A DNA stretch of 64,000 bases from Halorubrum sp. DM2 (GTDB lineage Archaea > Halobacteriota > Halobacteria > Halobacteriales > Haloferacaceae): assembly GCF_901686465.1 (NCBI RefSeq), contig NZ_LR594487.1:964894-1028893 (forward strand), read 5' to 3'. The position numbers and the translations under genes were made by a program. This document shows, piece by piece, positions 48,647 to 56,861 of this stretch. Each line of letters begins with the position of its first letter. Position 1 is the first letter of the stretch. Below the pieces are notes generated by a model. The model saw nothing but the letters and a program-made list of their open reading frames with translations. It searched no databases and had not been told where the DNA came from.

Positions 48647-49264
48647 TCAGTCGGTTCGCTTCTGGTCTTCCTCTTCGACGGTGAAATCCACGTCGACGAC
48701 GTCGTCGTCCGCGGCCGCGCCGCCGGAGTCTGCGCCCCCCGCAGCGCCGCCGTCGTCGCCGCCGGAGAATCCACCCGGGCCGCCGTCGGGACCGCCGCCG
48801 GCGAAGCCGCCGCCGCCCATGGTGAAGCCGCCCTCGCCGTCGCCCGGGAAGCCGCCGATGTAGACGTTCCCGGAGAGGAACCCGTCCGTCTCGCGTTCGA
48901 TGTACGGGACGACGACGTACTTCTTTAAGGCCATCCGGATCGGGACCCGCGAGAGCGGGAACGCGAAGAGAAAGCCGACCGCGTCGGTGACGAGCCCCGG
49001 CGTGAGCAGGAACGCGCCCGCCGCGATCAACAGCCCGCCGTCGAGCAGTTCGTCGGTCGGTGGCTTGCCCCGCGCTACCTTCCGCTGGATCCGCGCGAGG
49101 GTGGCTCGGCCCTCGGCGCGGAGGAGGAGCATCCCGAGGACGGCCGTCAACACGACGAGCGCGACCGTCACCGGCCACCCGAGCCGCGTCGCGACCACGA
49201 TCAGAAACAGCGCGTCGGCGAGGGGGACGACGAGCAGCAGCGCGAGCAGCGTTCGCGGGCGCAT
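48647..49264 (-). CDS. FxsA family membrane protein
   Basis: 205-aa protein (MRPRTLLALLLVVPLADALF). The FxsA core with four membrane segments fills about 1-130, including WPVTVALVVLTAVLGMLLLRAEG and GGLLIAAGAFLLTPGLVTDAVGFLFAFP. A Gly-rich tail (GGGGFAGGGPDGGPGGFSGG) and acidic C-terminus follow, typical of haloarchaeal members. Bacterial FxsA modifies F exclusion of phage T7; here the role is unknown. The longer frame upstream is rejected because the FxsA fold begins at this ATG. It is the first chromosomal gene after the element. Confidence 0.85.
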   Translation of the reverse strand: MRPRTLLALLLVVPLADALFLIVVATRLGWPVTVALVVLTAVLGMLLLRAEGRATLARIQRKVARGKPPTDELLDGGLLIAAGAFLLTPGLVTDAVGFLFAFPLSRVPIRMALKKYVVVPYIERETDGFLSGNVYIGGFPGDGEGGFTMGGGGFAGGGPDGGPGGFSGGDDGGAAGGADSGGAAADDDVVDVDFTVEEEDQKRTD

Positions 49265-49367
49265 ACCCCCGCCTTCCCGCCGGGTGCCCATAGCCCTTTT
49301 CGTCGCGGCCGCCAGGCGCGCCCGCCGCGACCGCCACGGCTTTGGCCGCCCGGTCCGAGCCGGGGAT

Positions 49368-50075
49368 ATGGACATCGTCGGCGCGCTCGGCCGCGACCCG
49401 CCGGACCGCGAGTCGCTCCCGCGATGGGTCGCCCCCCTCCCGAAGCGACTGGAGGACGTCGCCTTCCGGTTCGCGTGGGTCATCGTCGCCATCAACCTCG
49501 TCGGCACCGCCTTCGGCTTCTGGTACTACCGGTTTCAGTTTCAGGCCCTCCCGACCGAGATGTGGGTCTTCATCCCCGACAGCCCCGGCGCGACGCTGCT
49601 CATCGCGCTCGCGCTCGGCGCGTGGGCGCTCGGCCGGTCGAGCGACACGCTCGCCGCGCTCGCGTTCTTCGGCAACGTCAAGCTCGGACTGTGGACGCCG
49701 TACGTCCTCGTCGTCTTCTACCCGCAGTTCCTCGCGAACTCGGGCCCGGCGCTGTACGCGTTCCTCCTCGTGAGCCACCTCGCGATGGTCGTTCAGGCGT
49801 TCGTCCTCCACCGTATCACCGACTTCCCGCTCCGGGCGGTCGCGGTCGCGACCGCGTGGTACACCGTCGACCTGCTGATGGACTACTTCGTCCCCGTGAT
49901 CGGCGAGGTGACCCACACCGCGCTGCCGTACGCCGACGCCGAGCCGTGGTTCACCACGACCGTCCTCCAAGTCGCCGCGGCCGGCGCGGTCGTGCTCACC
50001 GTGGTCCCGCTGTTCTGGACCCTCGGAACGCGGATCGCGACGCTTCGAAATCATTCGAGCGACGCCGGACGCTGA
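49368..50075 (+). CDS. DUF1405 family membrane protein
   Basis: 235-aa polytopic membrane protein of the DUF1405 family. About six helices are visible, including FRFAWVIVAINLVGTAFGFWYYRFQ, TLLIALALGAWALGRS and VVLTVVPLFWTLGTR. Family-like segments are FFGNVKLGLWTPYVL and MDYFVPVIGEVTHTALPY. The ATG at 49368 is preferred over a longer frame that crosses the divergent fxsA gene. Function unknown. Confidence 0.85.
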   Translation: MDIVGALGRDPPDRESLPRWVAPLPKRLEDVAFRFAWVIVAINLVGTAFGFWYYRFQFQALPTEMWVFIPDSPGATLLIALALGAWALGRSSDTLAALAFFGNVKLGLWTPYVLVVFYPQFLANSGPALYAFLLVSHLAMVVQAFVLHRITDFPLRAVAVATAWYTVDLLMDYFVPVIGEVTHTALPYADAEPWFTTTVLQVAAAGAVVLTVVPLFWTLGTRIATLRNHSSDAGR

Positions 50076-50135
50076 CCGCTCTCGGCGTCCCGCCGCGCTC
50101 ATCGATTTAAGTGACCGGCCGCCGTCGGATCATCC

Positions 50136-51182
50136 ATGAGCCTCTACGAGCAGATTGCGGAGTTGTCGGTGACGATCGAGTCGGTCGCTCGCCGGCGACA
50201 GACCGCGGACACGACGAGCGGCTTCGAGCGGACGACAACGGAGTACCGCCTCTCCGGCGACGGCCTCGTCGGACGCGGCGAGGACGTCACCTACGAGACC
50301 GCCGACCACGACGCGCTGGCCGGGACCGACCCGATCGACGTCGAGGGGGAGTGGACGATCGACGAGCTGTCGGCTCGCCTCGATGAGATCGACCTGTTCC
50401 ACGGGAACCCACCGGAGAACGAGACCTCGCGGAACTACCGCCGGTGGGCGGTCGAGAGCGCGGCGCTCGACCTGGCGCTCCGCCAGCGCGAGGAGTCGCT
50501 GGGGGAGTTCCTCGGGATCGACCCGGAGCCGGTCCGGTTCGTCGTCTCGACGCGGCTCGGCGACCCGCCGTCGACCGACCGCGTCGAGGAGCTGTTGGCG
50601 CGCAACCCCGACCTGGAGTTCAAGCTCGACCCGACTCCCGATTGGCCGGAGGCGGCGTTCGAGACGCTGCGCGAGACCGACGCGGTGCGCATCCTCGACC
50701 TGAAGGGGTGGTACGAGGGGACCGACGTCGACGTCGAGCCGGACCCGGAGCTGTACCGCGACGTGTTCGCGGCGTTCCCGGCCGCGGTCGTGGAGGACCC
50801 CGCGTTCACGCCGGCGACAAGCGCCTTGGTCGAGCCGCAGGCCGACCGGCTCTCCTTCGACTACCCGATCGACGGCGTCGAGAGCCTCGAATCGCTCCCC
50901 GTCGAGCCGGGGTGGTGTAACATCAAACCCTCTCGGTTCGGCACCCTCGAATCGCTGTTCGAGACGATCGCCTACTGCGAGCGCGAGGGGATCGAGCTGT
51001 ACGGCGGCGGCCAGTTCGAGCTGGCGAGCGGGCGCACTGCGATCCAGACGATAGCCGCGCTCTGTTACCCCGACGGCCCGAACGACGTTGCGCCCGGGGC
51101 GTTCAACGACCCGGACGCCGAACCGCCGTACCCCAAGAGTCCGCTCCGTCCGAGTCGCGACGCGGTCGGCTTCGAGTTCTGA
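50136..51182 (+). CDS. Enolase-superfamily-like protein
   Basis: 348-aa cytoplasmic protein with a muconate-lactonizing/o-succinylbenzoate synthase-like barrel. Barrel-strand motifs are LEFKLDPTPDW, RILDLKGWYEG, VVEDPAF and WCNIKPSRFGT, where acidic and Lys residues would bind the metal and abstract a proton. ELYGGGQFELASGRTAIQTIAAL closes the barrel. The specific substrate is not clear; haloarchaeal homologues are usually annotated generically. It follows the DUF1405 gene by 60 bases, perhaps in one operon. Confidence 0.75.
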   Translation: MSLYEQIAELSVTIESVARRRQTADTTSGFERTTTEYRLSGDGLVGRGEDVTYETADHDALAGTDPIDVEGEWTIDELSARLDEIDLFHGNPPENETSRNYRRWAVESAALDLALRQREESLGEFLGIDPEPVRFVVSTRLGDPPSTDRVEELLARNPDLEFKLDPTPDWPEAAFETLRETDAVRILDLKGWYEGTDVDVEPDPELYRDVFAAFPAAVVEDPAFTPATSALVEPQADRLSFDYPIDGVESLESLPVEPGWCNIKPSRFGTLESLFETIAYCEREGIELYGGGQFELASGRTAIQTIAALCYPDGPNDVAPGAFNDPDAEPPYPKSPLRPSRDAVGFEF

Positions 51183-51224
51183 GACCGGCGAACTGGGCGG
51201 ACTGCTGCTCGACCGATTATAAAC

Positions 51225-51525
51225 CGTTCTGCGGTGGCGCGTGCCTGCGAGCGGTCGTCTGTGGCGACCGCGAAGCAGCACCGCGCGAGGGAGTCGGTGG
51301 TCCGAAGCGAAGCGGAGGACCACCGACGAGGCTGGGGAGGCGTGAGGCCGTGCGGTGCTGTGCGGGGCGGGACTCGAAGGGGCAGTCGGAAGGCGGGCGC
51401 AGGCGACGCAAGGACCGCAACGAAGGAGCGACAGCGACTGAGTGAGGACCGCAGCGAGCGTGCGCCCGCCTTCCGGCTGGGGCTTCGGTGGTCGTGTCGT
51501 CGACAGCAACCGCGTCGAACCGAGC
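51225..51525. repeat. Structured dispersed repeat, copy B
   Basis: A block of about 301 bp in the 388-base space between the enolase-like gene and engB; its reverse complement matches copy A (8649-8942) from end to end. It has a perfect 14-bp inverted repeat, GGAAGGCGGGCGCA (51388-51401) / TGCGCCCGCCTTCC (51461-51474), and an 11-bp one, GTCGGTGGTCC (51293-51303) / GGACCACCGAC (51317-51327). In copy A the first pair is GGGAGGGC/GCCCTCCC, so the bases changed but pairing remained. No gene in the block is convincing. Confidence 0.8.
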
Positions 51526-51570
51526 GACTAGGACTTCAGCGGTCGTGTCGCTCCGATCCGACTCAACCCC

Positions 51571-52191
51571 TTATGACACGAACTTCAGCAGGTCGTCGCG
51601 GTTGTGGTCGTGGAACCGCGTCCGCAGGCACTCCTCCAGAGCCTCGATGTCGCCGCGCTTCGCGCATATCGGGGCCACCCGGTCGGACCACTGCTGCCAC
51701 GGCGGGTACAGCCCAAGGCGGTCACAGATCGCGTCCAGCCGCTCGTCGAGGTCGTCGATCTTGTCGGTCTTGTTGACGGCGACGATGGGTTCGACCCCAA
51801 CGTCCTCCAAGAAGCCGAACATCTCCACGTCGTGGGGGATGTTCCCGCGCTCGCGGTGGCGGTCGATGATGTCCACCGCGGCCTTCCCGTCCAGCACGAC
51901 GACGCCCGCGAGGATCGAGTCGGCGTTGTCCTCCAGGTAGCGGACGATGTCCGTCTTGATCTGCTCGCGGTGTTCGTCCTCGACGCCGGACATGAAGCCG
52001 AACCCGGGGAGGTCGGTGAACATGAAGCTCTCGCTGGCCCAGTCGAAGTGGTTCGGCTGTCGGGTGACGCCCGGCTTGCCGCCGGTCGAGAAGTCGTGTC
52101 CGGTCAGTTCGCGCATCAGCGTGGACTTGCCGACGTTCGATCGTCCCACGAGGACGACCTCGGCGTCGCGGTCCGGCCGGTCTTCGAACAT
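51571..52191 (-). CDS. engB: GTP-binding protein EngB (YihA family)
   Basis: 206-aa small GTPase. G1 is GRSNVGKST (16-24), the G3 region is [11 protein letters not shown], and G4 is VNKTDKIDD. The [16 protein letters not shown] segment is the G2 switch. EngB proteins act in ribosome assembly. Length and the absence of extensions are normal for archaea. The gene is monocistronic; copy B of the repeat lies directly after its stop. Confidence 0.93.
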   Translation of the reverse strand: MFEDRPDRDAEVVLVGRSNVGKSTLMRELTGHDFSTGGKPGVTRQPNHFDWASESFMFTDLPGFGFMSGVEDEHREQIKTDIVRYLEDNADSILAGVVVLDGKAAVDIIDRHRERGNIPHDVEMFGFLEDVGVEPIVAVNKTDKIDDLDERLDAICDRLGLYPPWQQWSDRVAPICAKRGDIEALEECLRTRFHDHNRDDLLKFVS

Positions 52192-52245
52192 GTCCGACCG
52201 TGCGCGCCTGAACCGCTTAAAAGACGCGTCGTCGGAGCGTCCGGT

Positions 52246-52947
52246 TCAGATCGATGTCGCGGCCGCGCCGTCGCCGCCGGTCGGCTTCGCCTGAAGCCGG
52301 TCGCTCTGGTCCGCGAACGCGGTCCCGAACATCCGGAACACCGCGACCTGTCCGTAGAACTGGAGGAACGGGACGAACACTGCACCGACGACTGTCACGA
52401 GGAGGACGACCGACGCGACGAACACCCCGATCGCGACCACGATGGGCATCAGCACGGCGAGGAGGTAGTCGACGCTGAACAGCGTGGGCTTCAGCAGGCC
52501 GACGTCGAACGCAGCGCTCACCTCGCCGCGCGCGGCGTACGCCGTCAGCGCGGCGGGGACGGCGTAGTAGATCAGGAACAGCACCGGGATGAACGCGAGT
52601 GCGAGTAGCGCGCCAGTGAAACCGACGAGCGCGCCGATATCACCGCCGATCCCGCTCCCGATCCCCGCGACGACCGTGATGAAGATCCCGTACGCGACGA
52701 CGGGAATCACGGAGTACGCCAGCGCGATGAGCGTCGCGACGACGCCCTTCGCCAAGAGGTCGCCCCAGTCGTCGAACTCGGGCGGGACCTCCTCGCCGGC
52801 CACCGTCCGCTCCAACACCCGAACGAGGTAGCCGAACACGGCGAACGTCGGGATGACGAGTACGGAGAGCAACCCCAACACGCCGCCGATGATGATCCGC
52901 CCGACCCAGTCGCCCCGCACGGGATAGCCGAGTCCGTCTTCGAGCAC
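52246..52947 (-). CDS. DUF4013 family membrane protein
   Basis: 233-aa polytopic protein. It starts with GTG at 52947 (VLEDGLGYPVRGDWVGRI), which lies about 30 nt after a TATA-like TTTATGTA; longer starts are therefore rejected. Helices include IIIGGVLGLLSVLVIPTFAVFGYLVRVLE, ALIALAYSVIPVVAYGIFITVVAGIG and VALVGFTGALLALAFIPVLF-like segments. The EVPPEFDDWGDLLAKG motif is typical of DUF4013. Function unknown. Confidence 0.85.
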   Translation of the reverse strand: MLEDGLGYPVRGDWVGRIIIGGVLGLLSVLVIPTFAVFGYLVRVLERTVAGEEVPPEFDDWGDLLAKGVVATLIALAYSVIPVVAYGIFITVVAGIGSGIGGDIGALVGFTGALLALAFIPVLFLIYYAVPAALTAYAARGEVSAAFDVGLLKPTLFSVDYLLAVLMPIVVAIGVFVASVVLLVTVVGAVFVPFLQFYGQVAVFRMFGTAFADQSDRLQAKPTGGDGAAATSI

Positions 52948-53061
52948 ACCCGAACGAAACACCGATCTGGTACATAAACGTGGCGGCACGTCGACGAAAA
53001 AATCGCCCGCAGGCGCGCTCCCGTGCGCTGGCTACTTGTCGCTCGACACCCATATCCGTCC

Positions 53062-53814
53062 ATGGACAAACAGGCCGTCCGCGACGCCGTGTGGGACGCC
53101 TTCGACGAGGGCGATCAGGCGCGGTTCCCCTTCCCGCCGCACGACCGAATCCCCAACTTCGCCGGGGCTGACGCGGCCGCGGAGCAACTCGCCGACACGC
53201 CCGAGTGGCGCGACGCGGAGACGCTGAAGGCGAACCCCGACGCGCCGCAGCTCCCGGTCCGCCGGGCGGCGCTCCGCGCCGGGAAGACCGTCTACGTCGC
53301 GCAGCCGCGGCTGCGCGACCCGAACCCGTTCCTCCGGCTCGACCCCGCGGAAATCCCTCCGGACGAGATCGACGACGTGACGACCGTCTCGGGGATCTCC
53401 GAGTACGGGACGCCGACCCCGCCCGAGGACGTCGCGCACGTCGACCTGATCGTCGCCGGCTCCGTCGGCGTCACGACCGACGGGGCCCGGATCGGGAAAG
53501 GCGAGGGGTACAGCGACCTAGAGTGGGCGGTCCTCAGCGAGATCGACTCGGTCGACAGAGACACGACGGTCGCGACGACCGTTCACGAGCTCTCCGTCCT
53601 TGACGGTCCCGAATCGGCCGTCGGCGGGAGTCCGTCTGACCTCCGCGAGCCCGACGCCTACGACGTCCCCCTCGACCTCGTCATCACTCCCGAGCGGACG
53701 ATCCGGATCGACACGCCGTACGCCCGCCCGTCCGGCGTCGACTGGGACGTGCTCGGCGAGGAGCGGCTGGACGCGATCCCGGTGCTTCGGGAGCGAGCGC
53801 CCAGAACTGATTGA
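53062..53814 (+). CDS. 5-formyltetrahydrofolate cyclo-ligase-like protein
   Basis: 250-aa protein of the 5-FCL/MTHFS fold. Family segments are VRRAALRAGKTVYVAQPRLR, DLIVAGSVGVTTDGARIGKGEGYSDLEWAVL (the Gly-rich GxxGKGxGYxD phosphate-binding loop) and VPLDLVITPERTI. Canonical enzymes convert 5-formyl-THF to methenyl-THF with ATP. The archaeal branch is longer and its substrate is less certain. The ATG at 53062 starts MDKQAVRDAVWDAF. Confidence 0.85.
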   Translation: MDKQAVRDAVWDAFDEGDQARFPFPPHDRIPNFAGADAAAEQLADTPEWRDAETLKANPDAPQLPVRRAALRAGKTVYVAQPRLRDPNPFLRLDPAEIPPDEIDDVTTVSGISEYGTPTPPEDVAHVDLIVAGSVGVTTDGARIGKGEGYSDLEWAVLSEIDSVDRDTTVATTVHELSVLDGPESAVGGSPSDLREPDAYDVPLDLVITPERTIRIDTPYARPSGVDWDVLGEERLDAIPVLRERAPRTD

Positions 53815-53904
53815 CTGACAAGTCGCGGACTGTAGCTGACTGACGGCCCACAGGCTGTGACGGGTCGCGGTCGACGACGAAAAAACCGGAACTGCTCGGC
53901 TCGG

Positions 53905-54108
53905 TCAGTCGGCGTGCTGCGGCGTCGGCGCTGACCGCTCGGACCGGTGGTCGGCGACGTGCCCGCACTCGGGACAGACGACGGTGCGCTCGTCGCCGTC
54001 GCTGACGACGAGCCACCCGTCCGACAGGGCGCTCTCGAAACGACACTCCGCACAGAAGAGGACCGACTTCCCGCGGGAGGACCGGGGACCGCTGGCGTCT
54101 GCGTTCAT
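53905..54108 (-). CDS. 67-aa zinc-ribbon protein
   Basis: Small protein with two CxxC knuckles, CAEC and CPEC, about 27 residues apart, flanking a beta-hairpin (DGWLVVSDGDERTVVCPECGHVADHR). This is the plan of a single rubredoxin-like zinc ribbon. Basic at the N-terminus and His-rich at the end. Function unknown. The gap 54109-54315 holds no supported gene. Confidence 0.7.
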   Translation of the reverse strand: MNADASGPRSSRGKSVLFCAECRFESALSDGWLVVSDGDERTVVCPECGHVADHRSERSAPTPQHAD

Positions 54109-54315
54109 GTTCTATCGTAGGGGCCGGAGCTATAAGGGTCTTTTTCGACCTGATCGTTCGGTATGATCGGGATTATAATGCCGATCTCTTTCACGATCGT
54201 CTCTGAAACGGATCGAACATTTCGAAAGACAGGAACGAACTGATCGCCAACTATCACCATCGTTCCGGAATAGATCGCCGGTCGCCGCCCCATCGCCTCC
54301 CGATTTCACGGACCC

Positions 54316-55410
54316 CTATCGTGCCAGCGGCATGTTGTAGCTCGTCTCCGCCTCCATCACGTACTCCCACGTCGCCTCACAGTCGCAGGACACCTGCTCG
54401 AAGACGCTCGGGTCCTGTCGCTTGTCGAAGTCCTTGATCGCGGTCTGGACGCGGTCGTCGCACTCGCCGCAGTTGTGCGCGCCGCGGTCGGAGCCGTGCC
54501 CGACCGGATCGGAGACGACGATGGCGTCGGCGTCGGCGGTCTCCTCCAGCACGTGTGCGACCGACCAGAGCCACGGCGGACGGTAGCCCCCCTCGAAGAA
54601 CAGCTCGTCGACCATGGTGTACCGCTGGACGTTCGTCGGGTTCATCGAAACGGTGTGACAGCCGTCGACGTCGGCGCAGCGGCGGATAGAGTCGATCATG
54701 TCCTCGACCGCCTCCGGCTCCGCGAGGAAGGGCGGCTTCATGAGGAGGTACGCCTTGATACCCACGTCCGCGTCGAACGCGGCGTCCGCTTCCGCGGCCT
54801 CCGCGCAGGCGTCCTCGAAGTCGGCGAAGTCGAAGTACTTGTTCACGCAGTCGTGGCGGACGCGGTCGGTCGCGGTCTCCAACCCGACCGCCACGTCGGT
54901 CGCGATGCCGTGGTCCGCGAAGTCGGCGATCTTCTCCCGACTCACGAAGTCCGGCAGCGACTCGACGACGATCCGGTCGCGGTCCGCGAACTCGGAAGCG
55001 ATCGCCGCCCGCGTCTCCGCCGGGACCTCGCGCTCGTCGAGGAAGGAGCCGGAGGTGTAGATCTTGATCAGTTCGGCGGGCTCGTCCGCCTCCTCGCGCT
55101 CGTGGTCGAGGCACGCGTCGATCTGGGTCATGAGGTCTTCGTGGGCGACGCTGCCACCCTCGACCGACTCGGCGACGTAGCCGCACATCGTACAGCCGCC
55201 CGCGCGGGCCCACCGGCAGCCGCCGGTGTTGAGGATGATCGTCAGGGAGTTCACCACGCCGTCGGGCGTGTTGTCCTCGTCGATCCACACGCGGGTCGGC
55301 TCCGTCGGGTCGTACGTCTCCGAGCGCTCGGCGCGGATGTCGCGCATCACGGCGTTGTGCGCGTCCATCCCGCGCCCCTGCTCGTACGCGTCGGGGCTCG
55401 GCTGACTCAT
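54316..55410 (-). CDS. Archaeosine biosynthesis radical SAM protein RaSEA
   Basis: 364-aa radical-SAM enzyme. The FeS-binding cysteines are C65-x7-C73-x2-C76 (GGCRWARAGGCTMCGY), the atypical CxxxxxxxCxxC spacing of RaSEA. GLETATDRVRHDCVNK and MKPPFLAEPEAVEDM are family segments, and a C-terminal HNCGECDD / SCDC pair may bind metal. With ArcS it forms archaeosine at tRNA position 15, a mark of archaea. The ATG at 55410 is chosen; the 17-residue longer form starts in a less conserved part. Confidence 0.92.
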   Translation of the reverse strand: MSQPSPDAYEQGRGMDAHNAVMRDIRAERSETYDPTEPTRVWIDEDNTPDGVVNSLTIILNTGGCRWARAGGCTMCGYVAESVEGGSVAHEDLMTQIDACLDHEREEADEPAELIKIYTSGSFLDEREVPAETRAAIASEFADRDRIVVESLPDFVSREKIADFADHGIATDVAVGLETATDRVRHDCVNKYFDFADFEDACAEAAEADAAFDADVGIKAYLLMKPPFLAEPEAVEDMIDSIRRCADVDGCHTVSMNPTNVQRYTMVDELFFEGGYRPPWLWSVAHVLEETADADAIVVSDPVGHGSDRGAHNCGECDDRVQTAIKDFDKRQDPSVFEQVSCDCEATWEYVMEAETSYNMPLAR

Positions 55411-55512
55411 TGCCGGAGGAAGCGGCCGCGCGCGTAAAGCGGTGTCGTCATCGCCGCTCACCCCGGCGCAGCGCCCGAGCCGGTGACGGCTCGGCGACGG
55501 CTCGGTGACGCC

Positions 55513-55974
55513 TCAGCCGGCCGCCCGCCGCAGGGCGACGAACGTCCAGACGGCCGCGACGCCGACGGCCGCACCGACCGCGTTCACCCCGGCGTCGACC
55601 CACGCGAACGACCGCCACGAGAGCGGCGCTTGGAGCAGTTCCGCACAGAAGCCGACCGCGACCGACGCGCCGGCCGCGACGGTCGCGGGCACGACGCCAC
55701 GCACTACCGAGGGGGCGTCTCCCCGGCCCGGACCGGTCGCCCGCGTCGCCAGCGCGGCCAACCCCGCGTAGCCGATCAGGTGGAACGCGGCTGTCGGACC
55801 GAGGGCCGCGAGGAGACCGACGGGCGCGCCGCCGACCGGGCCGCCCCCGGAGCCGACGAGCGCGTCCGGCACCGGAAGCGCCGACGCGACGAGGACCACC
55901 GCGGCCCCCGCGAGGAACGGCCGCCACGCTCCGCCCCGCTTCACCGACGACCGGTCCGCGTCGGCGCGGCTCAC
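55513..55974 (-). CDS. VanZ-like membrane protein
   Basis: 153-aa protein with four hydrophobic segments: PFLAGAAVVLVASALPVPDA, GPTAAFHLIGYAGLAALAT, VPATVAAGASVAVGFCAELLQ and WVDAGVNAVGAAVGVAAVW. FHLIGYAGLAAL, EL(L)QAPL and RSFAWVDAGVNAVGAAVG correspond to the VanZ signature. GTG start at 55974 overlaps the upstream stop. Last gene of the cohesin / P19-like / DyP cluster. Function unknown. Confidence 0.78.
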   Translation of the reverse strand: MSRADADRSSVKRGGAWRPFLAGAAVVLVASALPVPDALVGSGGGPVGGAPVGLLAALGPTAAFHLIGYAGLAALATRATGPGRGDAPSVVRGVVPATVAAGASVAVGFCAELLQAPLSWRSFAWVDAGVNAVGAAVGVAAVWTFVALRRAAG

Positions 55975-56861
55975 CGTCTGGCGAAGAGGAGCGCGGCCCC
56001 GACGACGCCGAGGACCGCCGCGCCGATCGGTGCCGGAGCCTCGTCGCCGGTCTGGCCTTCGGGGGTCTCGTCGCCGTCGATTCCCGCGTCCTCGGCCGCC
56101 TCGTCGCTCCCGTTCGCTTCCTCGCTCCCGTTCGTTCCGTCACTCCCGTTCGCGTCGAGATCTCCCTGACCGTCGGCGTCGCTCCCGTTTCCTCCGTCGC
56201 TCGCGTCCCCGTCGTCGCCGACGTCCGCGAACGCGGCGTCGTCGTAGTCCGGCGTCACGACCTCGCCGTCGCCGCCGCCGCCGGAGATGTTGAACGTCGC
56301 CGAGGGGGTCGCCAGCGGCTGCGGGTAGTCGCGTCGGCTCGTCAGCTCGGTGCTCGTCTCCCGGGTCCCGACCTCGGCGACCGCCGGCTCGGCGTCCGGC
56401 TCCACGCGGACGGTGACGGTCGCGACGACCGCCTCGCCGGTGACGCCCGTCGTCGGGTCCGCGAGCGACTGGACCAGCCGCGCGGCCCCGCGTTCGTCGT
56501 CGTACTCGACCGACTCGGACACCTCGACGTCCGACTGGGACCTGTCGTCGCCGGACGGGGCCTCCCGGAACCAGTCCGCGGACTCGACCTCCATGACCGT
56601 CAGGTACTCGGTCGGGTAGTCGAGCCGGAGCGTGAACCCGTACACTCCGTCGTCGTCGCGCTCGCCGTCGTTGACCATCGCCACCTCGAAGGTGACGGTG
56701 TCGCCGGGCTCGACGTCGAAGGACTCCGGCGACACCGACAGCGCGCCCGCGGTGTCGCCGGCGCTCGCCGGGGCGGCCAGCGCGCCGGCCGCGCCGACGA
56801 GCAGCGCGACTCCCACGAGAGCGACGAGCGCCGTCCGGACGCGTCGGCGACCCGACCTCAT
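55971..56861 (-). CDS. Secreted cohesin-like domain protein
   Basis: 296-aa exported protein. The signal peptide is RTALVALVGVALLVGAAGAL-AAPASA. A cohesin-like beta-sandwich (about 38-190) follows: LSVSPESFDVEPGDTVTFEVAMVND and FTLRLDYPTEYLTVMEVESADWF. A long Asp/Gly/Ser/Asn linker precedes a C-terminal membrane helix (PIGAAVLGVVGAALLFARR). Such domains mediate protein-protein contact at the cell surface. The ATG overlaps the stop of the P19-like gene (ATGA), so the two are coupled. Confidence 0.82.
   Translation of the reverse strand: MRSGRRRVRTALVALVGVALLVGAAGALAAPASAGDTAGALSVSPESFDVEPGDTVTFEVAMVNDGERDDDGVYGFTLRLDYPTEYLTVMEVESADWFREAPSGDDRSQSDVEVSESVEYDDERGAARLVQSLADPTTGVTGEAVVATVTVRVEPDAEPAVAEVGTRETSTELTSRRDYPQPLATPSATFNISGGGGDGEVVTPDYDDAAFADVGDDGDASDGGNGSDADGQGDLDANGSDGTNGSEEANGSDEAAEDAGIDGDETPEGQTGDEAPAPIGAAVLGVVGAALLFARR

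Noticed and set aside
54105-54293. 62-codon minus frame before the 67-aa zinc-ribbon gene
   Set aside because: Atypical composition for a halophile, no promoter or ribosome-binding signal and no motif.
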